Source of the DNA: Streptomyces sp. NBC_00490
Lineage (GTDB): Bacteria; Actinomycetota; Actinomycetes; Streptomycetales; Streptomycetaceae
Length of the DNA stretch: 64,000 nt
Reading direction: 5' to 3'
Assembly: GCF_036013645.1 (NCBI RefSeq)
Contig: NZ_CP107869.1
Location: 3,782,001 to 3,846,000 of the forward strand
A model generated the notes under the pieces. The model was not told where the DNA came from, did not search any database, and worked only from the letters and a program-made list of their open reading frames with translations. Both the position numbers and the translations under genes were made by a program. This document shows positions 1 through 10,104 of this stretch, in pieces (within the stretch, counting starts at the first letter, position 1; the number at the start of each line of letters is the position of its first letter).

Positions 1-2
1 AC

Positions 3-746
3 AGGACCGTTCTCGTGACCGGCGCCGGCTCCGGCATCGGCCGTGCCGTCGCGCTGGCGTTCGCCGCCGAGGGGGCGCAGGTCGTCGTGGCCGGGCGGCG
101 GCGGGAACCCCTCGACGCCACGACGGCCCTGATCGAGGAGGCGGGCGGCAAGGCGCTGGCGCTCACCGCCGACGTCTCCCGGGCCGCCGACGTCCGGGCC
201 GTCGTGGCCGCCGCCGTGGACCACTTCGGCTCCCTCGACGTGGCGGTCAACAACGCGGGCGTCTTCCGGGGCGGGCAGCCGCTGGCCGACCTTTCGGAGT
301 CCGACTGGACCGAACAGCTCGCCATCAACGTCACCGGCGTCTTCCACGCCCTCCAGGCCGAGGTCCGTCAGATGCGGTCCCAGCCCTCCGGCGGCGCGAT
401 CGTCAACATCGCCTCCGTCTTCGGCGTCCACGCCCGCCACCCGGGCGCCACCGCGTACGCCGCCGGCAAGGCCGCCGTCTCCGTCCTCACCCGGGGCGCC
501 GCACGCGACCACATCGGCGACGGGGTCCGCATCAACGCGGTCAGCCCCGGTCCCGTGGAGACGGAGATGTCCCTGCTCCCCGGCGAGACGGAGGCCGGGC
601 GCGCCGAGCGCCTGGAGAACTCGGTGCCGCTCGGCCGCGCCTCCACCACGGCGGAGATCGCTGCCGCGGTCCTCTATCTGGCCTCGGACGACGCCGCGTC
701 CGTGGTGGGCACGGACCTGGTGGTGGACAGCGGCAAGACCGCGTGA
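3..746 (+). CDS. SDR family oxidoreductase, 5' end cut by window
   Basis: This is a classical short-chain dehydrogenase/reductase, probably NAD(P)-dependent, with unknown substrate. The reading frame is open to the first base of the window and already runs R-T-V-L-V-T-G before the first possible internal start (GTG at 15), so the true start lies just outside and only a few residues are missing. Visible motifs are the Rossmann glycine motif TGAGSGIG, the NNAG motif, a catalytic serine in the strand after it (NIASVFG) and Tyr-x-x-x-Lys as YAAGK. The C-terminus ends in the usual SDR pattern with a VVGTDLVVDSG segment. It is convergent with the next gene, 15 bases away. Family assignment is firm; the substrate is not deducible. 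Confidence 0.88.
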   Translation, partial: RTVLVTGAGSGIGRAVALAFAAEGAQVVVAGRRREPLDATTALIEEAGGKALALTADVSRAADVRAVVAAAVDHFGSLDVAVNNAGVFRGGQPLADLSESDWTEQLAINVTGVFHALQAEVRQMRSQPSGGAIVNIASVFGVHARHPGATAYAAGKAAVSVLTRGAARDHIGDGVRINAVSPGPVETEMSLLPGETEAGRAERLENSVPLGRASTTAEIAAAVLYLASDDAASVVGTDLVVDSGKTA

Positions 747-761
747 ACGTCCCCGCGAGCG

Positions 762-1205
762 CTAGGACATGAGGTCCCGGGTGTGGGACAACGCCTGCTC
801 GATGGCCGTCAGGAGCCTGTGGTCCCCCTCGACGGTGCGCAGGTCGCTCTGCCAGGCATCGACGGTCCACCATCCGTGACCGGTGAGCTCGGGGACCGGC
901 CAGCGGCCCTCCCGGAGGTCGGCCGGTGGCTCGGGCAGGCGCATCAGCAAGGTGCCCGTCCCCTGGGCGGCGACGGCCGCGACGCCCTTGTGCGCCAGGA
1001 GCGGTATGCCGTAGGCGGCGTTCAGGGGCACGCCCAGAGCCAACTCCTGCAGCCGATCCAACAGATCGGGGTGCGCGTGCAGCTGCCACTCACCCAACGT
1101 GGAGTCGCCCGGTCCGCCCGGTGGAGCACCCTGCGCCCGCAGGTACTCCAGCAGCGGGGCGTTGAGGGGATGCTTCGGCAGCCTCGTCGGTAAGTCCGGT
1201 CGCAT
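762..1205 (-). CDS. conserved hypothetical protein, 147 aa
   Basis: I do not recognise this family. The reading frame stays open a long way upstream, but only the segment from the ATG at 1205 looks like a protein; further upstream it is the antisense of the SDR gene. The product begins MRPDLPTRLPKHPLN and is soluble, with no signal peptide or membrane segment. It contains a central stretch with GVPLNAAYGIPLLAHKG and a C-terminal GHGWWTVDAWQSDL segment. It lies 11 bases downstream of the SDR gene on the same strand, so the two are probably co-transcribed and may be functionally linked. Codon use with G/C in third position supports coding. Confidence 0.72.
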   Translation of the reverse strand: MRPDLPTRLPKHPLNAPLLEYLRAQGAPPGGPGDSTLGEWQLHAHPDLLDRLQELALGVPLNAAYGIPLLAHKGVAAVAAQGTGTLLMRLPEPPADLREGRWPVPELTGHGWWTVDAWQSDLRTVEGDHRLLTAIEQALSHTRDLMS

Positions 1206-1216
1206 GGCGAGTGACC

Positions 1217-2146
1217 CTAGGCCTTCAGCACGTCGTACGACACTCCCGTGAGCCCCTCGGACGCGGCCCAAAGCCGTTCGCCCGCCTGGTCGTTGCGGGT
1301 CCAGGGCGCTCGCCAGGACGGTCCCGGCGACCCGCGCCAGCCCGCGAGGGACGGGCCGGTGAAGGAGTCGGGGGGCACGTCGGGGGCGGTGGCGGCGTAG
1401 AGGGTGGGGAGGGCACCCGCCTGCGCCGGCTGGGCGAAGAACCTGTTGCCGACGGCCATGAAGCGCTCGGTGAAGCGGCGGCCCGCCATCCGGGGTCCGG
1501 CCGCCTGGAGGTTGGTCGCCGCGTATCCCGGGTGGGCGGCCGCCGCGACGACGTCGGAGCCGTGGGCGGCGAGCCTGCGGGCCAGTTCGTGGGTGAAGAG
1601 CAGGTTGGCGGTCTTGGAGCGGGCGTAGGCGACCCAACGGCGGTATCTGCGCTCGCTGTTGAGGTCGTCGATGTCGATGTTGGCCAGGGCGTGCGTCGTG
1701 CTGGAGACGGTCACCACCCGCGCGCCCGGGGTGTCGAGCAGCGCGGGCAGCAGCAGCCCGGTGAGGGCGAAGTGGCCGAGGTGGTTGACGCCGAACTGGG
1801 TCTCGAAGCCGTCCGCCGTGGTGCCGTACGGCAGAGCCATCACGCCCGCGTTGTTGATCAGCAGGTCGAGCCGGTCGTACGGCAGTGTCCGCGCGAACTC
1901 CCGTACGGAGGCGAGATCTCCGAGGTCGAGCCGGGCGAACTCCACCTGTGCGCCCGGCACTTCGGTGACCAGCCGGTCCCCCGCCTCGGTACCGCGCGCC
2001 TCGCTCCGGCAGGCGAGCACCACCCGGGCGCCCTTGCGTGCCAGCTCGCGCGCGGTGACGTAGCCGATGCCGCTGTTGGCACCGGTGACGACGGCGGTGC
2101 GGCCGTGCTGTTCGGGGATGTGCTGCTCGTTCCAGCCGGAGGGCAT
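1217..2146 (-). CDS. SDR family oxidoreductase (retinol dehydrogenase/WWOX-like)
   Basis: An SDR of about 309 residues. Its architecture (TGANSGIG near the N-terminus, CRSEARG after the second strand, DLGDLASVREFA, LINNAGVMALP, NHLGHFALTGLLLP and YARSKTANLLF) matches the retinol-dehydrogenase/protochlorophyllide-reductase-like group. The catalytic Tyr and Lys are in YARSK. The ATG at 2146 is chosen because it has an AAGGAG ribosome-binding site 7 bases upstream; the frame remains open further up but without a good site. The 147-residue hypothetical gene follows 11 bases downstream. Substrate unknown. Confidence 0.85.
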   Translation of the reverse strand: MPSGWNEQHIPEQHGRTAVVTGANSGIGYVTARELARKGARVVLACRSEARGTEAGDRLVTEVPGAQVEFARLDLGDLASVREFARTLPYDRLDLLINNAGVMALPYGTTADGFETQFGVNHLGHFALTGLLLPALLDTPGARVVTVSSTTHALANIDIDDLNSERRYRRWVAYARSKTANLLFTHELARRLAAHGSDVVAAAAHPGYAATNLQAAGPRMAGRRFTERFMAVGNRFFAQPAQAGALPTLYAATAPDVPPDSFTGPSLAGWRGSPGPSWRAPWTRNDQAGERLWAASEGLTGVSYDVLKA

Positions 2147-2253
2147 GCCCGGGCTCCTTCCCGCCGCTTCGGCGCTTGCCGCCAGCCTGCCCCCGATGGG
2201 GCCCGCCGTCGACAGGACGCCGGGAAACCCTGGACTCGCCATGGACCACGCGT

Positions 2254-2270
2254 TCATGGCCTGTCCATGA
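2254..2270. promoter_or_regulatory. 6-5-6 palindrome upstream of SDR gene, candidate operator
   Basis: TCATGG, five bases, CCATGA forms a perfect inverted repeat about 110 bases upstream of the SDR start and about 90 bases upstream of the divergent PhoX-like gene. The size fits a dimeric repressor site in a divergent promoter region. No regulator gene is adjacent, so this is only a structural candidate. Confidence 0.3.
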
Positions 2271-2358
2271 CATGGCTACCAAGTTCCCCTAGGTTCCCAC
2301 CCGCACGCTCCCGTCGCCGACCGGTGGCGGGACGGTCACGGCACCCCTTGGAGCGACA

Positions 2359-3519
2359 GTGGAACGTCGTACCTTCCTCCGTGCGACCGCCATCGGCGGC
2401 ACCTCCGCCGTCTTCGGCGGCACCCTGTGGCGCGGCGCCGCGTACGCCGCACCGGCCCAGCCCGGCGCGGGCCCCTACGGGGCGCTCGGCTCCCCGGACG
2501 CCAACGGCATCAGACTCCCGTCGGGCTTCACCAGCCGGGTCATCGCCCGCTCGGGCCAGACGGTCACCGGAACGTCGTACACCTGGCACAACGCCCCGGA
2601 CGGCGGCGCGTGTTACGCGGACGGTACGGGCTGGATCTACGTCTCCAACTCGGAGATCAACCCCTCCGGCGGCGCGAGCGCGGTGCGGTTCTCGTCGAGC
2701 GGCACGATCACCTCGGCGTACCGCATCCTGTCCGGCACCCGGCAGAACTGCGCGGGCGGCAGGACCCCGTGGAACACCTGGCTGTCCTGCGAGGAGGTCG
2801 ACCGGGGGTACGTCTACGAGACCGATCCGTGGGGCACGAACGCGGCGGTGCAGCGGCCGGCGATGGGCCGCTTCAAGCACGAGGCGGCCGCCGCCGACCC
2901 GGTCCGCCGGGTGATCTATCTGACCGAGGACGAGACGAACGGCCGCTTCTACCGCTTCGTGCCGACGACTTGGGGCAGCCTCGCCTCCGGCACCCTCCAG
3001 GTCCTGGTCGCCGGCACCGCCACCTCGGGCTCCTACACCTGGACGACCGTCCCCGACCCGGACGGCTCCCCCACGTCGACCCGCACCCAGGTCTCCGGCT
3101 CCAAGTCCTTCAACGGCGGCGAGGGCTGCCACTACGCCGACGACAAGGTCTGGTTCACGACCAAGGGCGACAACCGCGTCTGGCAGCTCAACCTCACCGC
3201 GAACACTTACGAGTTGGCCTACGACGACTCCCTGGTCACCTCGGGAACGGCCCCGCTCACCGGCGTCGACAACATCACCGGCTCCCCCTCCGGCGACCTC
3301 TACGTCGCCGAGGACGGCGGCAGCATGGACATCTGCCTGATCACCCCGGACGACGTGGTGACACCGTTCCTCAGAATCGACGGCCAGTCCTCCTCGGAAA
3401 TCACCGGCCCGGCGTTCTCCCCGAACGGCACCCGGCTGTACTTCTCCAGCCAGCGGGGCACGACGGGGAGTTCATCGGGCGGAATCACGTACGAGGTGAC
3501 GGGTCCGTTCCGCTCATAG
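2359..3519 (+). CDS. Tat-exported DUF839/PhoX-like protein
   Basis: A protein of 386 residues starting from GTG. The N-terminus MERRTFLRATA followed by a hydrophobic stretch and AAYAAP is a typical twin-arginine signal peptide, so it is predicted to be exported folded. The mature part resembles the DUF839/PhoX group, which includes Ca/Fe-dependent alkaline phosphatases with a beta-propeller fold. Visible parts are GTSYTWHNAPDGG, TPWNTWLSCEE, MGRFKHEAAAADP, YLTEDETNGRFYRFVP and GVDNITGSPSGDLYVAEDGG, with the acidic and polar residues expected of the metal site. True phosphatase activity is inferred from the family and is not certain, because many members are uncharacterised. No clear PHO box was found upstream. 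Confidence 0.82.
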   Translation: MERRTFLRATAIGGTSAVFGGTLWRGAAYAAPAQPGAGPYGALGSPDANGIRLPSGFTSRVIARSGQTVTGTSYTWHNAPDGGACYADGTGWIYVSNSEINPSGGASAVRFSSSGTITSAYRILSGTRQNCAGGRTPWNTWLSCEEVDRGYVYETDPWGTNAAVQRPAMGRFKHEAAAADPVRRVIYLTEDETNGRFYRFVPTTWGSLASGTLQVLVAGTATSGSYTWTTVPDPDGSPTSTRTQVSGSKSFNGGEGCHYADDKVWFTTKGDNRVWQLNLTANTYELAYDDSLVTSGTAPLTGVDNITGSPSGDLYVAEDGGSMDICLITPDDVVTPFLRIDGQSSSEITGPAFSPNGTRLYFSSQRGTTGSSSGGITYEVTGPFRS

Positions 3520-3712
3520 GGCTCGCCGCCTCAGCCGACTTTGCCGGGCGGATCACAATGTCCTTACGCGCGACCGGACTTGAGCGGTCACTGTGCGCTT
3601 CCGTTCGGTCGCGTCACGTTCGCGTCACGGGTTCTTCACAGCACTTCCACCCACACGGTCTCGCACTACCTTCGGGCACCTCTTGTCACCACCAACCCCG
3701 TAAGGACCCGCC

Positions 3713-4105
3713 GTGAACCTGCTCCGCAAGCCCGGCGCCATCGTCGTCGCCGCGCTGGCCCTCGCCGTCCTGCCCTCAGCCGCCCGGGCGCACGACGGCG
3801 GCCACCCGTTCGCCAACTGCACCGAGGCGTACGAGAACGGCTACGCGAACATCCCCGAGAGCGACGAGCACTACGGCACCCATCTGGACCGGGACGGCGA
3901 CGGCATCGGCTGCGACAGCCCGCCCGCGGACTTCACCCCCGCCAAGGACCAGGAGGCGGAGGCCGCGGCCCCGAAGGACACGGACCTCGCCGAGACCGGC
4001 GGCGATGACAACACGCCGTACTTCGCGGCCGCCGGCATGTCCGTCATGCTCGCCGGGGCGGGCGTCCTGGTCGTCGTGAACAGGCGGCGCGCGGACCACC
4101 ACTGA
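3713..4105 (+). CDS. Excalibur calcium-binding domain protein with LPXTG-like sorting signal
   Basis: A protein of 130 residues. It has an N-terminal signal peptide (MNLLRKPGAIVVAALALAV, cleavage near ARAHD). An Excalibur domain follows, with NCTEAYENGYANI and the calcium-binding loop DRDGDGIGCD. Then comes an acidic linker, and the C-terminus has the full sorting arrangement: LAETGG, a hydrophobic segment (AAAGMSVMLAGAGVLVVVN) and a basic tail RRRADHH. LAETG matches the motif used by class E sortases in Streptomyces, so the protein is probably anchored to peptidoglycan. The GTG start has an AAGGA site 7 bases upstream. Function beyond calcium binding is unknown. Confidence 0.85.
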   Translation: MNLLRKPGAIVVAALALAVLPSAARAHDGGHPFANCTEAYENGYANIPESDEHYGTHLDRDGDGIGCDSPPADFTPAKDQEAEAAAPKDTDLAETGGDDNTPYFAAAGMSVMLAGAGVLVVVNRRRADHH

Positions 4106-4115
4106 ACGCAGCCCG

Positions 4116-4151
4116 AAGGGGCGCCACCCCCGCACAAGGGTGACGCCCCTT
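4116..4151. terminator. bidirectional intrinsic terminator hairpin
   Basis: Arms AAGGGGCG-C-CACCC and GGGTG-A-CGCCCCTT form a 14-base-pair stem with one mismatch and an 8-base loop, 10 bases after the Excalibur gene stop and between it and the convergent ppdK gene. Confidence 0.75.
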
Positions 4152-4250
4152 CCTGGTGATCCGGAACCGGCGCCCATCGGTACTGAGGGTCGGGGACAGG
4201 CGTCGGTTCCGGGGTCGTGGTGGCCGTGCGGCCCAGCAGGCCGTACGGCC

Positions 4251-6971
<2,721 letters not shown>

Positions 6972-7174
6972 GGTTCTCGACTCCCTCGAGCACGCGGTGG
7001 CTGCCCTGACGACGGGGAACATACCCAGATCGAAGGCGTCTGGGGAGGTCCACTTGCGCGTCATGTGCCTGTAACCACTCGTCCGCCAGCGGATTGAAAG
7101 TCAAAGCTTGGCAAGCGACGGGGCCCGGATGTTTTCACTTCTTGAACACAGCGACTCTCGAAGTGGCGGCATAT

Positions 7175-7188
7175 CGCTCACCTGAGCG
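7175..7188. promoter_or_regulatory. palindrome copy 1, CGCTCA-NN-TGAGCG, candidate operator
   Basis: A perfect 6-2-6 palindrome (spacer CC) about 205 bases upstream of the ppdK start codon. An identical-arm copy lies 101 bases further away. Repetition of the same palindrome within one promoter region is the usual mark of a regulator binding site. Confidence 0.5.
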
Positions 7189-7224
7189 GCATTCGGCACG
7201 CCTGATTTCGATCGATGAACGATC

Positions 7225-7251
7225 AAGGGGTGGCACCGAGTGCCACCCCTT
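7225..7251. terminator. 12-bp perfect hairpin
   Basis: AAGGGGTGGCAC, loop CGA, GTGCCACCCCTT. The stem is perfect, GC-rich and ends in TT on one strand and AA-flanked on the other, so it may act as an intrinsic terminator. Because it lies within the ppdK upstream region it could instead be part of a transcript leader. Confidence 0.5.
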
Positions 7252-7275
7252 GGAGAAGTGCAGTCGCTCAAGATC

Positions 7276-7289
7276 CGCTCATCTGAGCG
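7276..7289. promoter_or_regulatory. palindrome copy 2, CGCTCA-NN-TGAGCG, candidate operator
   Basis: Second perfect 6-2-6 palindrome, spacer TC, with the same arms as the copy at 7175. It is followed within three bases by another small palindrome, ACCCCT-ATC-AGGGGT (7292-7306). Confidence 0.5.
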
Positions 7290-7377
7290 CTACCCCTATC
7301 AGGGGTGGCGAGAATCACGCTGCCACAGGCGCCGGGATTTCACCATGCGGACGGGTGTCCGGACCGAAATACGCCGG

Positions 7378-8574
7378 TCACACACCGAGCGCGGCCAGCC
7401 GCTCCTCGACCCGCTCAGGGGCGTAGAGGTGCTCCACGACCAGCGCCCCCGCCCCCACCAGTCCGGCCCGCTCCCCCAGCCGTGATGTCACGACGTCCAG
7501 ATGAGCGGTCGAGCGCGGCAGCGCCCGCTGGTACAGCAGCTCCCGGACCCCGGTGAGGAAGGCGGTTCCGGCCAGATCTCCGGCGATCATCAGGACCCCG
7601 GGGTTCAGCAGCGTCACCACGGTCGCCAGGACGTCCCCGACCTGCCGCCCGGCCTCGCGGGCGAGCGCGGCCGCCTCCGGATGACCGGCGGTCAGCAGGT
7701 CCCGCACATCCGCTCCGGAGGCCGCGGGCACCCCGGCCTCGGCCAGCCGCCGCGCCACGGCGCCACCACTGGCGACGGCGGCCAGACAGCCGCGGGAACC
7801 GCACCGGCACAGCGCGTCCGCGCCCACCCGGATATGGCCGATGTCCCCGGCGCCCCCGTCGATGCCCCGGAAGATCGAGCCGCCGACGACGACCCCGGCA
7901 CCGATGCCGGTCGACACCTTGACCAGCACGAACGCCGAGCAGTCGGGGCAGGACGTGCGCTGTTCGCCGTACGCCATGAGGTTGGCGTCGTTGTCGACGA
8001 GGACCGGCACCGCGGCCGCCCCCGTGTGTTCGGTGAAGGAGCGGGCGAGGCGGCCTCTTATGTCGTAGCCGTCCCAGCCCGGCATCATCGGTGGCTGGAC
8101 CACTCGGCCACTCTCGCTGTCGACCGGTCCCGGCACCGCGAGCCCGATCCCGCAGACCTCGTCCGCGCGGTGGCCCGCCTTCTCCAGCAGTTCGGCGAAC
8201 CAGCGGCCCAGTTCCCCCAGCACCACGTCCGGCCCGTCCTCGATGACGAGCGTGCCGCTGTGCTCGGCGAGAAGCTCGCCGGTCAGCGACACGACGGCCG
8301 CGCGGGCGTGCCGGGTGTCCAGGTCGGCGGCGAGGACGACGGCATGGGCGTCGTCGAACTCCAGGGTGATGGAGGGGCGCCCGCCGAGCGGGGAGTCCAC
8401 GGGACCGCCGGCGCCCTCGCGCAGCCAGCCCGCGCGGAAGAGCCGGTCCAGGCGCTGGCCGACGGTGGCACGGGACAGCCCGGTGGCCTGCTGGAGCGCG
8501 CCGCGTGTGATCGCGCGCCCGCTTCGTACCAGTTCGAGCAGATCGCCGGCGCTTCCCTGACCCCGTCCGGTCAT
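7378..8574 (-). CDS. ROK family transcriptional regulator
   Basis: A repressor of the ROK (repressor, ORF, kinase) family, about 398 residues. The N-terminal winged helix shows ITRGALQQATGLSRATVGQRLDRL. The ROK sugar-kinase-like domain follows, with VLAADLDTRHARAAVV, GIGLAVPGPVDSESG, VLVDNDANLMAYGE and a zinc/ROK motif region CPDC and CRCGSRGCLAAVASG. A GIGAGVVVGGSIFRGIDGGAGDIGH segment carries the family signature. The ATG at 8574 follows AAGGGGG at about 6 bases; a GTG two codons earlier is possible. The gene is divergent from the two-gene debranching operon, so it most likely represses that operon and senses a sugar or sugar phosphate released by those enzymes (inference from context). Confidence 0.9.
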   Translation of the reverse strand: MTGRGQGSAGDLLELVRSGRAITRGALQQATGLSRATVGQRLDRLFRAGWLREGAGGPVDSPLGGRPSITLEFDDAHAVVLAADLDTRHARAAVVSLTGELLAEHSGTLVIEDGPDVVLGELGRWFAELLEKAGHRADEVCGIGLAVPGPVDSESGRVVQPPMMPGWDGYDIRGRLARSFTEHTGAAAVPVLVDNDANLMAYGEQRTSCPDCSAFVLVKVSTGIGAGVVVGGSIFRGIDGGAGDIGHIRVGADALCRCGSRGCLAAVASGGAVARRLAEAGVPAASGADVRDLLTAGHPEAAALAREAGRQVGDVLATVVTLLNPGVLMIAGDLAGTAFLTGVRELLYQRALPRSTAHLDVVTSRLGERAGLVGAGALVVEHLYAPERVEERLAALGV

Positions 8575-8593
8575 GCGCACCCCCTTGTGTTTC

Positions 8594-8645
8594 TCAACTC
8601 TGCATTACATATTGAGTTTTGCGTGTTAAATAGACGTAACCCTAC
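8594..8645. promoter_or_regulatory. AT-rich divergent promoter/operator of ROK and debranching genes
   Basis: This is the most AT-rich patch of the neighbourhood. It includes the inverted repeat AACTC-13 bases-GAGTT, followed by TTTTGCGTGTTAAATAG. Its position between a ROK repressor and its likely target operon makes it the obvious candidate for the repressor site and the -10/-35 elements of both promoters. Confidence 0.5.
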
Positions 8646-8694
8646 GGTAGCCACGACCGAACCGGTCGGCCGGACGTCTTTCGGGGAGCCCCGA

Positions 8695-10104
8695 GTGGAT
8701 CGCACTGCCCAGCTCACAGCCCGTCTCACAGAACGTGAGTTTGTATACGATCCACCTCCGACCCGGAGTTCGCTGCACAGCAGGGCCGCCCGGGTCCTGG
8801 AGGACAACTGGACCGGCACCTCCACAGTGCCCTCACGCGGCCTGTATCCACACCAGTGGTCGTGGGACTCGGCGTTCATCGCGATCGGCCTGCGGCATCT
8901 GTCGCCGCTCAGGGCGCAGACGGAACTGGAGACGCTCCTCGCCGCCCAGTGGGACGACGGGCGCATCCCGCACATCGTCTTCAACCCCTCCGTGCCGCTC
9001 GACGCGTACTTCCCGAGCCCCGACTTCTGGCGCTCCTCGACCGCGGGGCGCGCTGCGGGCGCCCCGCGCACCGTACAGACCTCGGGCATCGTGCAGCCAC
9101 CGGTGCACGCGCTGGCCGCGTGGCTGGTGCACTGCTCGGACCCTGGTCTGTCCCGGGCGCGCGGCTTCCTCACCCGGATGTACCCCCGGCTGGCGGCCTG
9201 GCACCGCTATCTGCTGCACCGGCGGGACCTGGGCGGCGGGTCTCTGGCGTCCGTCGTGCACCCCTGGGAGCAGGGGATGGACAACAGCCCCTGCTGGGAC
9301 CTGCCGCTCTCCCGCGTCACCCCCGCCCCCGCCCGCTCCTTCCGGCGCGCCGACCTCGACCACGGGTCGGCGGAGGACCGGCCGACGGATCTGGACTACG
9401 GGCGGTACGTGCGGCTGGCGACGGACTACCGGGACGGGGAGTACCGGGACGGGCTGGACGGGAGACAAGGGGGCGGCCGTAGCGAGTTCGCCGTCGAGGA
9501 CCCCTCCTTCAACGCCCTGCTCATCGCCTCCGAGCACGCCCTCGCCCGTATCGCGCAGGAGCTGGGCGCGACCGGCACGGCCCGGCACGCGCGCGCCGAG
9601 CGTCTGACGGCGGCGCTGATCGACCGGCTGTGGGACCCGGCGCAGGGCATGTTCTTCTGCCGGGACGTGCGGGGCGGGGGCCTGATCCCCGAGCGCAGCG
9701 TGTCCGGGCTCATCCCGCTCCTGCTGCCGACGCTCCCCCGGGACATCGTCGAGGCGCTCGTCCGTACGGCCGCCTCCAAGCACTTCGGCCTGGGCGGCAC
9801 CACCCGCCTCGTGCCCAGCTACGACCTTCTCGGCGAGGCCTTCGACCCGCACCGCTACTGGCGGGGCCCGGCCTGGTTCAACACCGGTTGGCTGGTGGAG
9901 CGGGGCCTGCGCACCCACGGTGAGCGAGGCCGCGCCGACGCCCTGCGCCGGGCCGTTCTCGACATCGCGGACACCTCGGGCTTCGCCGAGTACGTCGACC
10001 CGTACACCGGTGAGGCCTGCGGCGCGACCGGCTTCGGCTGGACCGCCGCGCTCACGCTCGATCTGCTGCACACCGGCACAGCCAAGGGAGGGGACCGGCA
10101 ATGA
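8695..10104 (+). CDS. MGH1-like glycoside hydrolase (amylo-alpha-1,6-glucosidase/trehalase-like)
   Basis: A cytoplasmic glycoside hydrolase of 469 residues with an (alpha/alpha)6-barrel. Visible are GLYPHQWSWDSAFIAIGLRHL near residue 50, WDDGRIPHIVFNP, a long central region with VHPWEQGMDNSPCWD (acidic residues typical of the barrel active site), SFNALLIASEHAL, GMFFCRDVRGGG and a C-terminal YWRGPAWFNTGWLVERGL and YVDPYTGEACGATGFGWTAAL. This pattern belongs to the MGH1-like/GH63-GH37 relatives. The GTG at 8695 has GGGGAG 6 bases upstream. It overlaps the next gene by an ATGA, so the two are translationally coupled. It probably cleaves alpha-glucosidic or mannosyl linkages; the exact substrate cannot be read from sequence. 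Confidence 0.85.
   Translation: MDRTAQLTARLTEREFVYDPPPTRSSLHSRAARVLEDNWTGTSTVPSRGLYPHQWSWDSAFIAIGLRHLSPLRAQTELETLLAAQWDDGRIPHIVFNPSVPLDAYFPSPDFWRSSTAGRAAGAPRTVQTSGIVQPPVHALAAWLVHCSDPGLSRARGFLTRMYPRLAAWHRYLLHRRDLGGGSLASVVHPWEQGMDNSPCWDLPLSRVTPAPARSFRRADLDHGSAEDRPTDLDYGRYVRLATDYRDGEYRDGLDGRQGGGRSEFAVEDPSFNALLIASEHALARIAQELGATGTARHARAERLTAALIDRLWDPAQGMFFCRDVRGGGLIPERSVSGLIPLLLPTLPRDIVEALVRTAASKHFGLGGTTRLVPSYDLLGEAFDPHRYWRGPAWFNTGWLVERGLRTHGERGRADALRRAVLDIADTSGFAEYVDPYTGEACGATGFGWTAALTLDLLHTGTAKGGDRQ

Larger units (their letters stand above)
6972..7377. other. intergenic region between ppdK and ROK regulator
   Basis: A 406-base stretch without a convincing gene; the open frames here have no protein-like composition. 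It is less GC-rich than its surroundings and contains four inverted repeats: two copies of CGCTCA-NN-TGAGCG (7175-7188 and 7276-7289), a 12-base-pair hairpin (7225-7251) and a short hairpin ACCCCT-ATC-AGGGGT (7292-7306). It should hold the ppdK promoter and leader, and the downstream end of the ROK gene lies at its other side only for transcripts moving leftward. Confidence 0.7.

Noticed and set aside
2282..2302. Possible PHO box (two GTTCCC units) upstream of the PhoX-like gene
   Set aside because: The units are 10 rather than 11 bases apart and differ from GTTCACC, so PhoP control is not supported.
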